From Odobenus rosmarus divergens (lineage: Eukaryota > Chordata > Mammalia > Carnivora > Odobenidae), in assembly GCF_000321225.1 (NCBI RefSeq), contig NW_004450330.1, forward strand, positions 3,285,344 to 3,349,343: a stretch of DNA of 64,000 bases, in the 5' to 3' direction. Shown here piece after piece: positions 11,851-22,799 of this stretch. The position numbers were made by a program, and so were the translations under genes. The notes below the pieces were generated by a model, which had not been told where the DNA came from, searched no databases, and saw nothing but the letters and a program-made list of their open reading frames with translations. Position 1 is the first letter of the stretch; every line of letters begins with the position of its first letter.

Positions 11851-14139
11851 GTAATATCTAAGTAAGGGATGTGATTGTAGCCAATAAATAATTGTATAAA
11901 TAAAGATGGGTCTTGTAAAATCTGACAGTACTTTGATAGGGCAGCAACTATTCATGCATATAGTTTCATGACAAAATAACTAAATTTCAGTGAAAACTTC
12001 ATCATTTAAACATACTAGCCTTCCCACAAATAATCTGAATTAGTAAAGTCTTACCGTGTTTCATAACTAAGCTCTTAGATGTTTCAAAGAGACTAGAGAA
12101 GCCTATAATCTGGGCCAAGTCAAACATGAGTGGAAACTGGTTCATCAATCGTAGAGGTATCTCTGAAGGATTAGTCTTGAAACATTTTCACGAAGAGAGA
12201 GTAGTCCTAGTATATTTCATTTTTATTTAGGGGTTTTGGTGAGAACAACAAATAATATGATCCTGGGAATTGATGGGCTTGTATTGAACGGGGTGTAATT
12301 ACTTTGGAAAGCTTACAGTGGGCACACAATATTTTGCCACAACACTTTAGCATGTTTCCAACATTTGGTTATTTTTTTATCCTAAGGCATTTTTCCAGCT
12401 ATCCTAGGAGAGTTTATGCGAGGTTTTAGCTTTTATTTATTTGCTCCTTTGGGGCAAATTTTCATGACAAAACCAGCTGGAATAATTCCTCAACCAAGAG
12501 GAAGAAATGAAGGATGTTGCATTTGAATACACTATTCCAGCATCTCTTCCATCATTTCCGTTGCTATTGTTTGAGTTGATTATTTATCTGTAGCTACTTC
12601 CAAAAAAATAAAAAAAAAATAAAGAAAGAAATTACAGCAAAAATTGAGTCTACTGTATGCTGTTGCCTGTAGCCTTAAACATCTGGTTTACATTTTCTGT
12701 CTGCTTCAGAATTTTACTAGCTCTTGAAAATATGATAGGAAAATTAAACCATGAATTTTAAAATAGGCTATTTCAGAATTAGACTGAAGACAAAGAATGA
12801 GGTTGTGACAAAAAGAAGTAGAGTGATGACCCCCTTCAGAGATGAGAAGACCCTAACACTTCTTGCCCAAAGGAATCTGTGAAGGCATGCAACATGTTCA
12901 CTGGGAGCAGAGGGCTACACACTTGCCTCTCTCTTCCATCAGAAGGAAGCCATCAGGACAAGCAGTTCTATCAGTTGTGTTGCCTTCTTGCGGCCTTCTG
13001 TAGTTAATCCTCAGGAGAAGAGATGGGGATCTGGAGAAACTTGAGGCATATTTAAGTTGGGGATAAAACAAGGAAGCAAACAAAAAACGTTAAAGTCTTG
13101 TTTTTACTTCTGTACCTGACTTTGCTCCTTGCCTTACTAAACTTTCACAGATCTAGTTGTTGTGATATTGTGATTTTTGGAAGTGGAACAAAATAATTTC
13201 TAATTTAGAAGGCATAGATCAAAAAAGCACCCCCTAACTCCCCCCAAAACACAAACCAACCAACAAAAAACAAGACAGTAGCAAAGAGTACTTCAGGGAT
13301 AAAGTATGTTGAGACTGGGTGAGGGCTAGCGGAGTCAAACCATGACAAAAGGAAGATGTCCAGCATCTGCTGGTTCTGGACAAAGAGCTCTTTTTGCAAA
13401 AGACTGATCATCGTCTAAATTGCTTTAATGACTCATACTATGAGTTTATGACACATCTTCAGCAGTACACAACTCAAAAAATATCAACATGGGGACACAT
13501 TTATTTCTTTTCTTTCAAGAAGCACTACTATTCCGAAACGCAGTCAAGTTCCCAAAGGTTAGCAACATTTGGCTTAGTGCAGTTTATATTCTTTCTGTAC
13601 CAGAATTAATGAGCAGTTTTGGGCAGTCTCCTCCAGGAATTTAGATATAGACATAATAGCTTGTCTGATTTTTTTCTTTTTTAATTATCATGCCTGATTT
13701 TGTTCTATTTCCTGACCTGGAAAACATGACTGGTCAAGAAAATAGGTTTTGTCTTTCAGCGCTTTTAATTTAGTTTGCCCACTTTGAGCCGTAAATTGGT
13801 GGAGGCAGAGATGGAACAGCTCTGTTTACAGGCAGGGCTTCTGAAATAATTCACTGTGACATGGAGGCCTTGGGTGTCAGTAGGCCTGGGTTTCTTCCTT
13901 ACGAGGCCCATGAATGGTGCTTCAGAAATTGGTTGAGCAGAGTGCTTCTAGTTCCAGTTTGGATTCTATTAGTTTTATTTCCTTTATATTTGTGTAGGAA
14001 TGACAGACCCAAAATATGCCCATATGTCTCCTTTGACAGTCTCAGGGTTGTCCATTCTGCATTCTGGAACGCTACCTCTTATTTCTCTTTGTATTCTGCT
14101 GCCTTTGCCTCTCCATTTTTCTTTATTTTTTCTTCCTTG
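11851..14139. other. No gene recognised
   Basis: Contains an A-rich run at 12602-12630 that could mark the end of an old retroposed sequence, but the DNA upstream matches nothing I know. A 95-codon frame at 13861-14148 starts in a fair context but has random-looking composition and runs into a MIR element. Confidence 0.45.
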
Positions 14140-14335
14140 AAAGACTGACTACCTGAGTTCAATATTAGTTCTGCTACTTCCCCTGTGGTGTTGGGCAAAG
14201 ACTGGCTTCCATTTCTTCATCTGTACAAAGTGGGTGATAATAGCATCTCCTTTTGGAGGGGTATTAAGGGATTACTGATTTGGCACACATAAAGGATTTA
14301 GAATAATGTGTGGCCCACAGTAAAGGTTGGCTGTC
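14140..14335 (+). mobile_element. MIR element
   Basis: Shows the order typical of MIR: a 'CTACCTGAGTTCAA' box, 'TCTGCTACTTCCCC', 'GTTGGGCAAAG', then 'TTTCTTCATCTGTACAAAGTGGG' split by small changes, and a tail with GGCCCACAGTAAAGG. An ancient mammal-wide SINE. Confidence 0.8.
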
Positions 14336-14574
14336 CTGGGTAGGACTGGGGAGGTGGAAGGTATTGGTGGTGTTTTGAGTCAATAGCTCTACCCATTTTC
14401 TTACAATCCTCAAATCATGTTCATGAAAAGAGATTTTTAGGTGCTTCTCTTGGGCTCTTTAAGGCTTCTTTTGTGAAAGTACAGAACACAAGATGCTTTG
14501 GGCAGGGGAAATCTACCAGTAGTCAAATAAATAATGTGTAATTCCACTGAAAGAAGGACGTGGCCTGCCCATGA

Positions 14575-15065
14575 GCTGAAGAATGGCAAGTAATTTAGTA
14601 CAAGCTTTCTCAAGGTCAATTTGGCAATATGTATTAAGAGACTTAAAATGTGCATGCTTTTTGACAGAGTAATTCCACTTTTGGGAGTTGTTCCCGAGGA
14701 CATAACTAAGGATGTGGGAAAGATTGAGCTCCAAGAATATTCAATGGACTGCTCTTTGAAAAAGCAAAAGTTGGAAACCACTTAACACTCTTTTGGTTAG
14801 GCAAATTATAGTGATTTCAAACAATGGGCCACTATGCTATTAAAAAAGAGTGTATTTTTTGACATAGAAAGATGATTATGATATACCAGTAAATGAAAAC
14901 AGCAGCTTCAAAAGCATCAGGGTTTGGTTTGCACACAGTGTGATAGGGAGGGGGACCTTAGAGGGCTGTCTACCAAGATGTTACAGTGGGCCTCTTGAGT
15001 GGTAAGATTAGATGTGTTTTTAATTTTTTTTCCTTTTTGTCTCTATATTACAATTTCTCATAGTA
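14575..15065 (+). mobile_element. Old L1 (L1M-type) 3' end
   Basis: Follows the L1 3' series: 'CAATTTGGCAATATGTATTA', 'TTCCACTTTTGGGAGTTG', a degraded 'CACTATGCTATTAAAAAAGAG', 'GGTTTGGTTTGCACACAGTG', then a T-rich 3' UTR. No open ORF2 survives. The family is inferred from remembered consensus. Confidence 0.75.
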
Positions 15066-15199
15066 GACAAGTTTTTCTTGTTCAGTTTTCACTGTGCTGT
15101 CAAATGAAAACATAAATGCTCAAAAAGTCCCAGTCTTAGGTTTGATGTTTAAAAGTTCTGAAAACATTCTCTCTGAGAGCACGTTGTATGTAGTTTTTG

Positions 15200-15300
15200 G
15201 CTCCTAGAGATCTCAGTTCCAGTCTAGGTTCTGCGACTGATAGTGAAGGAGACTTAGTACAATTACAAGCGGTCCCGGTCTTCATTTCATCATCTAGGCC
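15200..15300 (+). mobile_element. Weak MIR fragment
   Basis: 'CAGTTCCAGTCTAGGTTCTG' followed by 'TTCATTTCATCATCT' matches the central MIR layout, with heavy divergence between. Confidence 0.45.
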
Positions 15301-15949
15301 ATGGCTATGGGGACGATGAAACCGCCATCGTGCGGCTGGGTAGATCAGATCAAATACTGAATGTGAAAGTGTTTGAAGCTTGTACAAGTGTCATTTGCAA
15401 CTTATTATTAATCTGGAAGAGTAATTCATTTAACCCTGAGGAAGAGAGGCATAAGTTATGATTGAACAGCCAAGATGTTATGATTCATTTCAGCCCAGTT
15501 TGTGCCGTTTGTGCCCTTTCTCGGGATCCTTCAGATAATAACCCTGTCATCTTGTGAGGGAGGTACTGAAGAACCGAATTTCTTATCAAACAGCCGATGT
15601 TAGCCGACAATTTAGTGAAAGTTCAGATTTCATAACACAAGAATAATCCGAGTGAGGAGACACTCAAGGTAGGATTTTCTAGGTATAGATTTAGCAATTC
15701 ACTCATACTAGCAAAGAAACATGGCATAGGAGAGTATTCATGCCATGAAAACCTCTTACGTGCCTTGATGTGGAGCTTTAATTATGTTATGAAAGATAAC
15801 TGGCTAATGCCGGGACCAACTCGGCCAGCATCAGAGATGATGTAACAGATGCTTCATTTTGAAAACTTTAAGACGTACTATTTTTTTGCATTAAAAATAA
15901 GTCCAAAATGTAGCTTAAAAATAATAGCTAAAACATGTTTACTGCTTGT
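15301..15949. other. No gene recognised
   Basis: Contains a few CpGs around 15,310-15,345 and nothing else that I can support. Confidence 0.5.
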
Positions 15950-16350
15950 TTGCGGTTTCCCAAGAATTGTGCTAAGTAACTCGGTTATATATCTTAATCA
16001 CTGGTTCTGGAAGTCTGGTTTCTAGACCAGCAGTAGTAGCAGCACCTGGCAACTTGTTAAAGATGTAGATCCTTGGGCCCTTTTTTATCAGACATCTGGG
16101 GAAATCAGAACCCATAGCTCACTAATCCCTCTAGCTGATACTTTTGTGTGTTCAGTTTGAGAACAACTGATTTAAATTAGCCTCCTTCGAACATTTGAGG
16201 CTACTGTCACTATCCCTGTTCTATAGCCAAGGAAACTAAAGCTTGGAGATTTTAAGCATCTTGTCCAAGGCCAAGGGTTAAGTACATACTGGATCCAGGG
16301 CATGAAATCATGTCTCCCTTCTTCCAAAGCCAGTGCACACTTTACCATTA
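15950..16350 (-). mobile_element. MIR, split by a MER5-type insertion
   Basis: The left part (15950-15998) reads like the reversed MIR end ('GAATTGTGCTAAGTAACTC'). The right part (16178-16350) continues with 'CTGTTCTATAGCCAAGGAAA' and 'CTTGTCCAAGGCCAAGGGTT'. The two halves join in register when the DNA transposon between them is removed. Confidence 0.75.
15999..16169 (+). mobile_element. MER5-type hAT (Charlie) non-autonomous DNA transposon
   Basis: Starts CACTGGTTCTGGAAGTCTGG and ends GTTTGAGAACAACTG, which are the near-complementary ends of MER5A. 'ACTTGTTAAAGATGTAGAT' and 'CTTGGGCCC' lie inside. The 8-bp flanks ATCTTAAT (15991-15998) and ATTTAAAT (16170-16177) agree at 6 of 8 positions, fitting the 8-bp target duplications of hAT elements. 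Confidence 0.85.
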
Positions 16351-17515
16351 TTTAACCTGAAAATTCATCGCTCTTCTTTTTCTTCTTTCATCTTCAACCT
16401 AAGTAGTAACATGCGCTGTGTTGAGATGAAGTGACTCAGAAAGGGCTGGGGTCTGGATTCTAAACATCTTGCCTTAACGCTGAGCCTTGGTTCCTTCCAC
16501 AAGTGATTCCTGAGGAAGAAATTGGCCCAGGTGTCCAGGCCAGGGAAGGGATGGTGCCTTTGGCTCCAAACACCAATGTCAGTCTTTAGCTCTAATGAGC
16601 TGGCCTAAATTATGTGGCTCCACGAGGATTTTATTAGCTTGATGGCATCCTCAGTATCACAACTAAAACCAGGGGGTGAGATGGGAGAGGATCTTTTTGG
16701 CCCATTTCCTTCTAAGCCCTCACCCAGATCTCAGCTCTCACCAGCTTCTCATTCTTAATGGCAAGAGAAGTCTTAAAGCACATCAATTCATGGGCCAGAA
16801 ATTCCCTTTTCTCCAGAAATTGTGCACATTTTCCAGACTTGGACTTCTTTCCAACACTTTTGTAGGAAAAGACAGTTTTCAAGACACAATTCTTAGGAGG
16901 TTTCCAAAGGAAGAGAAACGCCTTCCGTATAGGCCTAGAGCTTAAACCTCTTCCTGTGAGCATACAAAGTTCAGTGCCCTTCACCCTACTTCAGTGTGCC
17001 AGCCCTTTTAGCACCTGTCCTGGGCTTCACAGGGGAGCCGAGAGGAAACTTGAGCTCCCTCTAGAGGTCACCAGGATGGTTGTCATAAGGTCGTGCCTAC
17101 CGTTGGCGAGAAGCACAGAGCAAACCCATTTCTAACTATTTCAAAATTTATGTTTAGGGAGGGGGAGATTAGAAGATTTCTATTTGGAAGAAAGCGTCAT
17201 AGAGGAGACTGTAGTCATTTAAAAATATTTCATCTTTCAGTTATCAGACATGTTTTTAAAAATCTGAATTTGAATGGAGAAGTTTTTCTTTTTAAATCCT
17301 TTGGAATTAAAATCAACCACTCATCTCTCTCAGGGACCTTCTTTCAAGGAACAACTCAGAATACCTGTGGTATATTTTGTGGTCTGCCTAGTATCCATTT
17401 TCCTCTCCCTCTTTCTTAGCACAACCCTGTTTTTATTCAATTATGTTCTCTGTGTGGGCAGGTGTTTGAGGCATTACGTGTCAGTGCCAGGGGTAAATCA
17501 TGATTGATATAGCCT
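16351..17515. other. No gene recognised
   Basis: Overlapping frames of about 90 codons occur on both strands at 16676-16984, and one of 108 codons lies at 17093-17419. None shows start context plus splice support, and the opposite-strand overlap argues for chance. Confidence 0.45.
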
Positions 17516-17615
17516 TAACTACAAATTAGGATCACCTGGGGGGAACTTAAACATCTTTAGCGCTCAGGCTCCACCCTACTTTGATTAAAATATGACCTCT
17601 GGTGGTGGGCTTCCT
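17516..17615 (+). mobile_element. MER5-like DNA transposon fragment
   Basis: 'ATTAGGATCACCTGGGGGGA', then 'CTCAGGCTCCACCC' follow the MER5A order (RCATCACCTGGGAACTTG... GGCCCCACCCC). Both ends are missing or too decayed to place. Confidence 0.55.
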
Positions 17616-19504
17616 CCTGAGTCTAATGGGCAGTCGGGATTTGTTGAGCTGGTCACAGGGTTCCCCTTGCCAGTGATTGGTGCTGTGCTCTTGACCAAAT
17701 GCCGGCAATGAGACAGTAAGGCAAATGTTGCTGAGGATCTGTTGAAAAGTTTGCCTTACAGTTTTGCAAAGGAAGTTTACAAGAAGAAACACCTTTTCTA
17801 ACTCTGGATGGTTTTATGTTTGCCTTTGATACCTGGAACTGTCACAGCCATCTTGAAACCATGAGGTGCCCAGTCCAACAGGACAAGCTGATGTGCTATG
17901 GATGACACTGATGAAGAAGGTAAGGGGTCTTTATTCTTGATGATCTTGCCCTAGAGCCACCCTATGTTCGGATTTATTTTTATGTGCAATAATACATACC
18001 CTTTGGTTTGTAAGGTATTTTCCGTTGGTTTTTTATTACCTGCGGCCGGAAATGTTATGAGCAATTTAACTGTCTTTTGGAGACTTAGCAGTAGTACTAA
18101 CACTGACTTACTATATGGTTTTAGTCAAAGTCTGGTCTGAGACAGCTGATTACACAGCGATAGGGCAGTTTTCAATTCAGAAGATGGATAGCCTTGAGTA
18201 GGGAGAAGGTATAATTATAATCATCTAGGGGGATTTTACAAAAAGAGATGCATATCTCATCCCAGCTCTTTGGAAGGGGAAATATATTGGAATCATGGGG
18301 GGGTGGGTATTATAGGCAGAGGGAGAACCAAGGAAACATTTTGAAAAAACTCCCTGATTTAGATATGTTTTTACATGCTTATCATCTAAGAACTATTAGC
18401 TTAAGAAATACTAATCATTTGAACTAGAAGAGTCTTTAAATTTCAACACTATACTAAGCCAGACCACAAGAAATACCTAGTCTTATAGTGTAGAAAGAAC
18501 TAGATTATGTTAAGCTGCTTCTGCCTCCATCAACTTCCTTTACAGAATAGTGAATATTATCGTCAACATTCACAAATCTCTACGTACTTGGATATACATA
18601 GGTCCTTAGCACATTTTCTTGTCTCCCAGAATTTCTAGGATTCTTTAGGACACTCAATGTATGTCTACAGATTCAGTGATCTTTTTGCTTACCGTGGCCC
18701 CCAGAAAGCCAGTCCCCACAGCCAGTGGCTCCATGGAAGAATTGCCCCTGTGGCTCTCCGGAGCTCGGTTCCCACCGACTAGGCTACTTTTGGTTCCACG
18801 GGGGTGTCATTGTGGCCCGATGCTGTTCTCAATCTTTAACATACTACAGCAGTTTAGTCAGTTTTCATCAATGTAAAGGGAAAGTTTTCTCCTTCTAAAT
18901 TATGCTGTTAGGGTTTGCCACAGTGGGGTGTTTTGGTCACAAAATGTGAAGTTTAGTAAGAGTACTTTTCACTCATGTGTACAGCCCTTTCTCTGGAGCA
19001 TCTCTAGAGTTGTTGGCTGAGGACAGGTTTTCATGGCCAGAAACCACCACTTGGACATGCCTGCCTTGGCTGGGCACTAAGAGCCAGATTTCTTTCTCCC
19101 TTACAGCAAATTTTCTTTCAATGTTCTCATTGAACTATCTACAGCCTGGCTTAGGTTCAGCGCCTTCTGGCCCATTAGACTGGTTGCTGTGTCTGAACAT
19201 CAGTGCTGTTTGTGGAAGGCTTGCTTTTTTCCCCTCCAGAAAGTTTTCTTGTGGAAGGCTTTTCCCCCTTCTGGAAGGTTTTCTAGCCCTCAGTGCACAT
19301 GAGGAGGCGCAGCTGGATAAACGTAGGATTGAGCGTGTCTCACTTGGCACACCCAAAACCATTATGATGCCTGATCTGCCAGGACAGCACGCTATTGGAT
19401 TTGCAGAATCAGGGTATTGTTGGTCCATTATGCCATTCAGTGTTCCGTGTATAAAGACACCATGTACATTTTTTTTTGTAAGGCTAGGAATATTTTTGTC
19501 TTCT
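17616..19504. other. No gene recognised; contains the longest frame in the window
   Basis: The frame at 18977-19513 (plus, 178 codons) is the longest in the window. It has mixed, hydrophobic and cysteine-rich composition, no recognisable domain, a poor start context, a tandem duplication inside it (19210-19283), and runs into an old repeat at 19505. I judge it non-coding. Confidence 0.5.
19210..19283. repeat. Imperfect ~37-bp tandem duplication
   Basis: Copy one is 19210-19248 and copy two is 19249-19283. Both begin TTGTGGAAGGCTT and end in a GAA(A/G)G-TTTTC motif, with small indels between. Replication slippage is the simplest explanation. Confidence 0.8.
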
Positions 19505-19640
19505 TTCGTTTGACATTTATTGCATGTCCATTTGCCAGGTCCTGAGGTATATGCTGGCGATGCAAAGTTGAATAAGACATGGACCTTGCCCTCAGAACAT
19601 TCAGACTGCAGCTTGGAGTAATTAGAGTGCTGTTTGGGAA
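19505..19640 (+). mobile_element. Ancient SINE/LINE fragment (L3- or MIR-related)
   Basis: 'CATTTATTGCATGTCCATTT', 'GCCAGGTCCTGAGGTATATG' and 'AATAAGACATGGACCTTGCC' match a widely dispersed ancient mammalian repeat. I am not certain which family name is correct. Confidence 0.5.
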
Positions 19641-19884
19641 ATGCTGTGATACGGCACCTGAACTTGTAGTTATTGCCTGGAAACTACCTCTTCCATTGCC
19701 TCGGCTTTTGGAAGTCTCCTGTAGCTCCCAGCTCCGCTCAGTAGTCCGTTTCCTGAGTGGAGCTCCAGGTGAAGCGGCTACCACTGCCCCCCATCCTCCC
19801 GTATAGCCTCCTGTGCTATTAACCCGTAGTTATGCCTTTGGTTTTATTTTTCTCCTAGTCCTCACCAATATCTGGAATTATCCT

Positions 19885-19985
19885 GTCCATTTATTTGTAA
19901 TCTAAACTCTTTGAGGGCAGAAGCTGTCTGTCTTGTACACTGGACTCCTCAGTGTTTATAAATGTGTTGTGAATAAAATCAGGAA
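19885..19985 (+). mobile_element. L2 3'-end fragment
   Basis: 'AAACTCTTTGAGGGCAGAAG' then 'CTGTCTGTCTTGTACACTGG' and 'GTGTTGTGAATAAAA' follow the L2 tail order. Confidence 0.65.
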
Positions 19986-20799
19986 TGAAATCACACAGAG
20001 GTACCTATACCCTCTTGGAGGAATTAGAGTCTTGCTGAAACTGGAGCTGCCTGAGCTGCACTTTTAAAACACTAGACAGGAAAAGAAGAGTCTAGGAGGG
20101 CGTGCAGGTAGAGTGAGCAGCATGTCAATGCGCCCCAGGAGCTGCCGGGGGGGTCCAGCATTACAGAAGCTGAAGCCCAGGGTGCTGGGGAAGGGGGAGG
20201 TTGGCCCAGCCTCCACGAGTCCCCTCGTCAAGGAGTGAGGTCTGATGCAGGGGCTGAAAACGACTCCATTTATATTTCAGGAAAATCAAAAGTGATTTCC
20301 CCAACTGGGATCTGCAAGACACAGCTTCTTGGGTTTCTCCACCATGTGAATCTGAAATTGCTGCCTGAGAGGCAGGGGTGGGGGGAGCGGGGTGGGAACA
20401 AGGTTAGGGGAGGCCTTTATCTTTATCAAGAACTACACCATTTGTAGTTTTTCCCCCTGCCTTGCTCCTTCTGTATTTTCATGATCTTCCTAACTATCCT
20501 CCCAGCTCAGAGAGTGCAGGCCCAGGGCATACTCATCTTCGCCTCACCAAGGTCTAACAGTGCTTTGCAAATTGCCGTGTAAATAAATGTCGTGCTTTGA
20601 GTTCAGTTTCGCTTCTGCCTGTGGTAAACATCTGCACTTGGTTCTTCCAGGTACTGGTTGCATTGATTGGCTTTTGTTTGTGGTAACGGTTGTCGTTTAC
20701 TTGGATCTGTGCAAACGGACTCATCTTTAAAGTGAAGTCTTAAAAAAAAAAAAAGCTGGATAGCATGTTGGGTGGCATTTTATTTACTTTAGAAAAGCT

Positions 20800-21310
20800 C
20801 TCACAGCTTTTCTGTCCCCAGCACAGGGCAGTGGAAGCGGATAGTGCTGCTGTCACGTCACGGCGCTGACGGGAACCCGTGGGGAGCAAATGGGAAATCA
20901 TCATACTCTTCTCCGCCTTAGCTTCCCGCGCCACAAAATGGAGGCAACGAAGCTGTTTGACATGTAGGGTTGGTGTGAATGTTAGAAGGAGAGACGATGG
21001 ATGAAAGCTTTGCACCCTGCCACATGATAAGCATCCATGAATGCCCCCTTCCAAATTTGACTTTGCTCCATGAAAATCAAGAAAGTAAAACAGCACCTGT
21101 TCGTAGTGTGCCAGGGGAAACACACCTCATCCTGCGGTGACTCAGATTTGGGGATTTCTTGCTGAATTCCCTGAGGAGTTTTATTAGATGGGCCTCAACG
21201 CTACCTCGACTGCTTGCTCGTTTCAACACTTCGGTGAAATACGAGCACGCAAAGCGGCATTGGTGGTGAGAAGAGCGATCGCCCATAAAGAGCGTAATTC
21301 TCTCTGAATC
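20800..21310. promoter_or_regulatory. Locally CpG-enriched stretch, possible regulatory element
   Basis: In an otherwise CpG-poor window, CpGs cluster at about 20836-20880 (TCACGTCACGGCGCTGACGG) and 21200-21295 (including GAGCGATCGCCC). An ACGTCA CRE-like half-site lies at about 20855. The stretch is below what is usually called a CpG island and contains a MIR fragment. It lies about 470 bp upstream of a possible exon with a strong start-codon context. A promoter role is inference only. Confidence 0.3.
20905..21045 (+). mobile_element. MIR fragment
   Basis: 'CTTCTCCGCCTTAGCTTCCC', 'CACAAAATGGAGGCAACGA' and 'TAGGGTTGGTGTGAATGTTA' follow the second half of MIR, with CpGs retained. Confidence 0.65.
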
Positions 21311-21777
21311 CTAAGGATCGGATGTGAGCTATTGCCTCCCACTGGTAATTCTGTACTGTACGGGAGCACCAGATAGGACAACAAGGATTCTGCTTAAGAC
21401 TGCAGAAGTCCCCGAGTTTGTTTAATGATTACTACAGCTTGCATTGTAATTATGATTGCATGGGCAATCCTGCACAATCCAGGGAACTTTTGGAAAGTAG
21501 TGACAGTAATTTACGGCCATGTGGTTTTGTCTGGATGCTTAACTACTTGGTCTGTGGCCTGCTTGCATGCTCCATTGCCTGCCTGATGGACCCATTCCCC
21601 ACCTGCCCTATGTTTCTCCCTCTCGATGCAACACGGTGGAATGAATACTGAGATTGTGGGAAAGACAAAGCAAAGAGAGTATGTGTTGGGAAAGGGAGAT
21701 TGGATCTGTAAAAAATTCCTTTCACTGTATTTTTAGCTTTTCAATCAATGAAAGTCACTGTTTTCATTTTTCTTAAG

Positions 21778-21865
21778 ACCATGGAATATAAAGTTAGTGC
21801 AAATTACCCACCTCGGTGGATATCTAAAGTTTTAAAAGGACATGGAAAATTCCTGTGGGCTTCAG
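21778..21865 (+). other. Candidate short coding exon with strong start context
   Basis: The 88 bases are preceded by a pyrimidine tract ending TTTTTCTTAAG and followed by CAG|GTAAGC, a near-ideal donor. Only one frame is open throughout. It begins three bases in with ACCATGG, an optimal Kozak context, and reads MEYKVSANYPP... for 28 codons. The frame does not match a protein I recognise. A first coding exon would fit the CpG-enriched zone just upstream. A frame of this length is not significant by itself, and the acceptor is mediocre, so chance is quite possible. Confidence 0.3.
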
Positions 21866-22799
21866 GTAAGCTTCTGTGAATGTTGCCTTTTCACTGTATA
21901 TTTCTAAATAATTGAAAACTAATTGAAGTAAATTTTGATGGCTTATGGTTACTTGCAAGCATGTTTTATTCATGATCACAAGCTCCTTCAAAAATTAAAA
22001 GCACCATGTTTAAGTCAAATTCAGATTTTTGGAGAAAGACAGGAATGATAAAGTTAAGAGAAAACAGTAATTGAGCATCTAGTTTCTGTCTATTGCTTTT
22101 GAAAATGTGCCACATCCTGTAAGGAAATTTTTATGTGCGCTACAGTCTCCGAAAGGAAAATGAAGATGTTAAATTCTTCAATAAGCCAGTCCCAAAGAAT
22201 TTCCTTTGAAGTTGTTTTATATGCTTTTCTACTGAAAAACTTTAAGATAAGTTATAACTCTGCTTTGTGCTTTGAAAATAAATTCAGCACATTAATTGTA
22301 TTTATGGGAGAAAGTAGTAAATGTCCCAGAATGAATACACAGCCGTAATTTACTTAGAGGGAAGTGCTACTGCCCATAAACTTCTCCTACTTGGCTCTTC
22401 TGGTTTATGACATCAGCCAGCCTCACAAATGAATCACTGCTTTGTGCTCCATCAGGTCCCTGCTCTATGCAAATTTCTACTGAATACTTATCAAATAGGA
22501 TTATTACTTATTACATATTTTCTTTGCTAATTTTCTAGGAGATTAAATATCATCTATATTTTATAGGGAGGATCTTGGTTTATCTGAGCTGCATATCCAT
22601 TTGGATTGAGAAACACTTGAGCACTGCTGACGGAGTATGCAGTAGATGTCAGGGATCTCTTTGCATCGGGAATTGGGAGGTCTTACTTAAAAACCTCCTC
22701 CTGCGGGGAAGAGAAGTGGGTACATGGGCTTGGTCTAATATGTAGCTATGTCTTTGCCATCAGATGAAAGGGGTGATTCTAATGCATTCTAGTGTGACA
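21866..22799. other. No gene recognised
   Basis: Unique-looking DNA between the candidate exon and the L1 stack. Nothing that I can support. Confidence 0.5.

Noticed and set aside
18215..18300. Possible MER5 fragment
   Set aside because: 'TAATCATCTAGGGGGATTTT' is suggestive, but nothing further aligns.
18977..19513. Longest open frame (178 codons, plus strand)
   Set aside because: No domain, poor start context, contains an out-of-frame tandem duplication and ends inside an ancient repeat.
20264..20400. Acceptor TTATATTTCAG with a 27-codon open frame
   Set aside because: Frame is short, the donor would be AAG|GTTAGG (weak), and the 3' part is a G-rich run.
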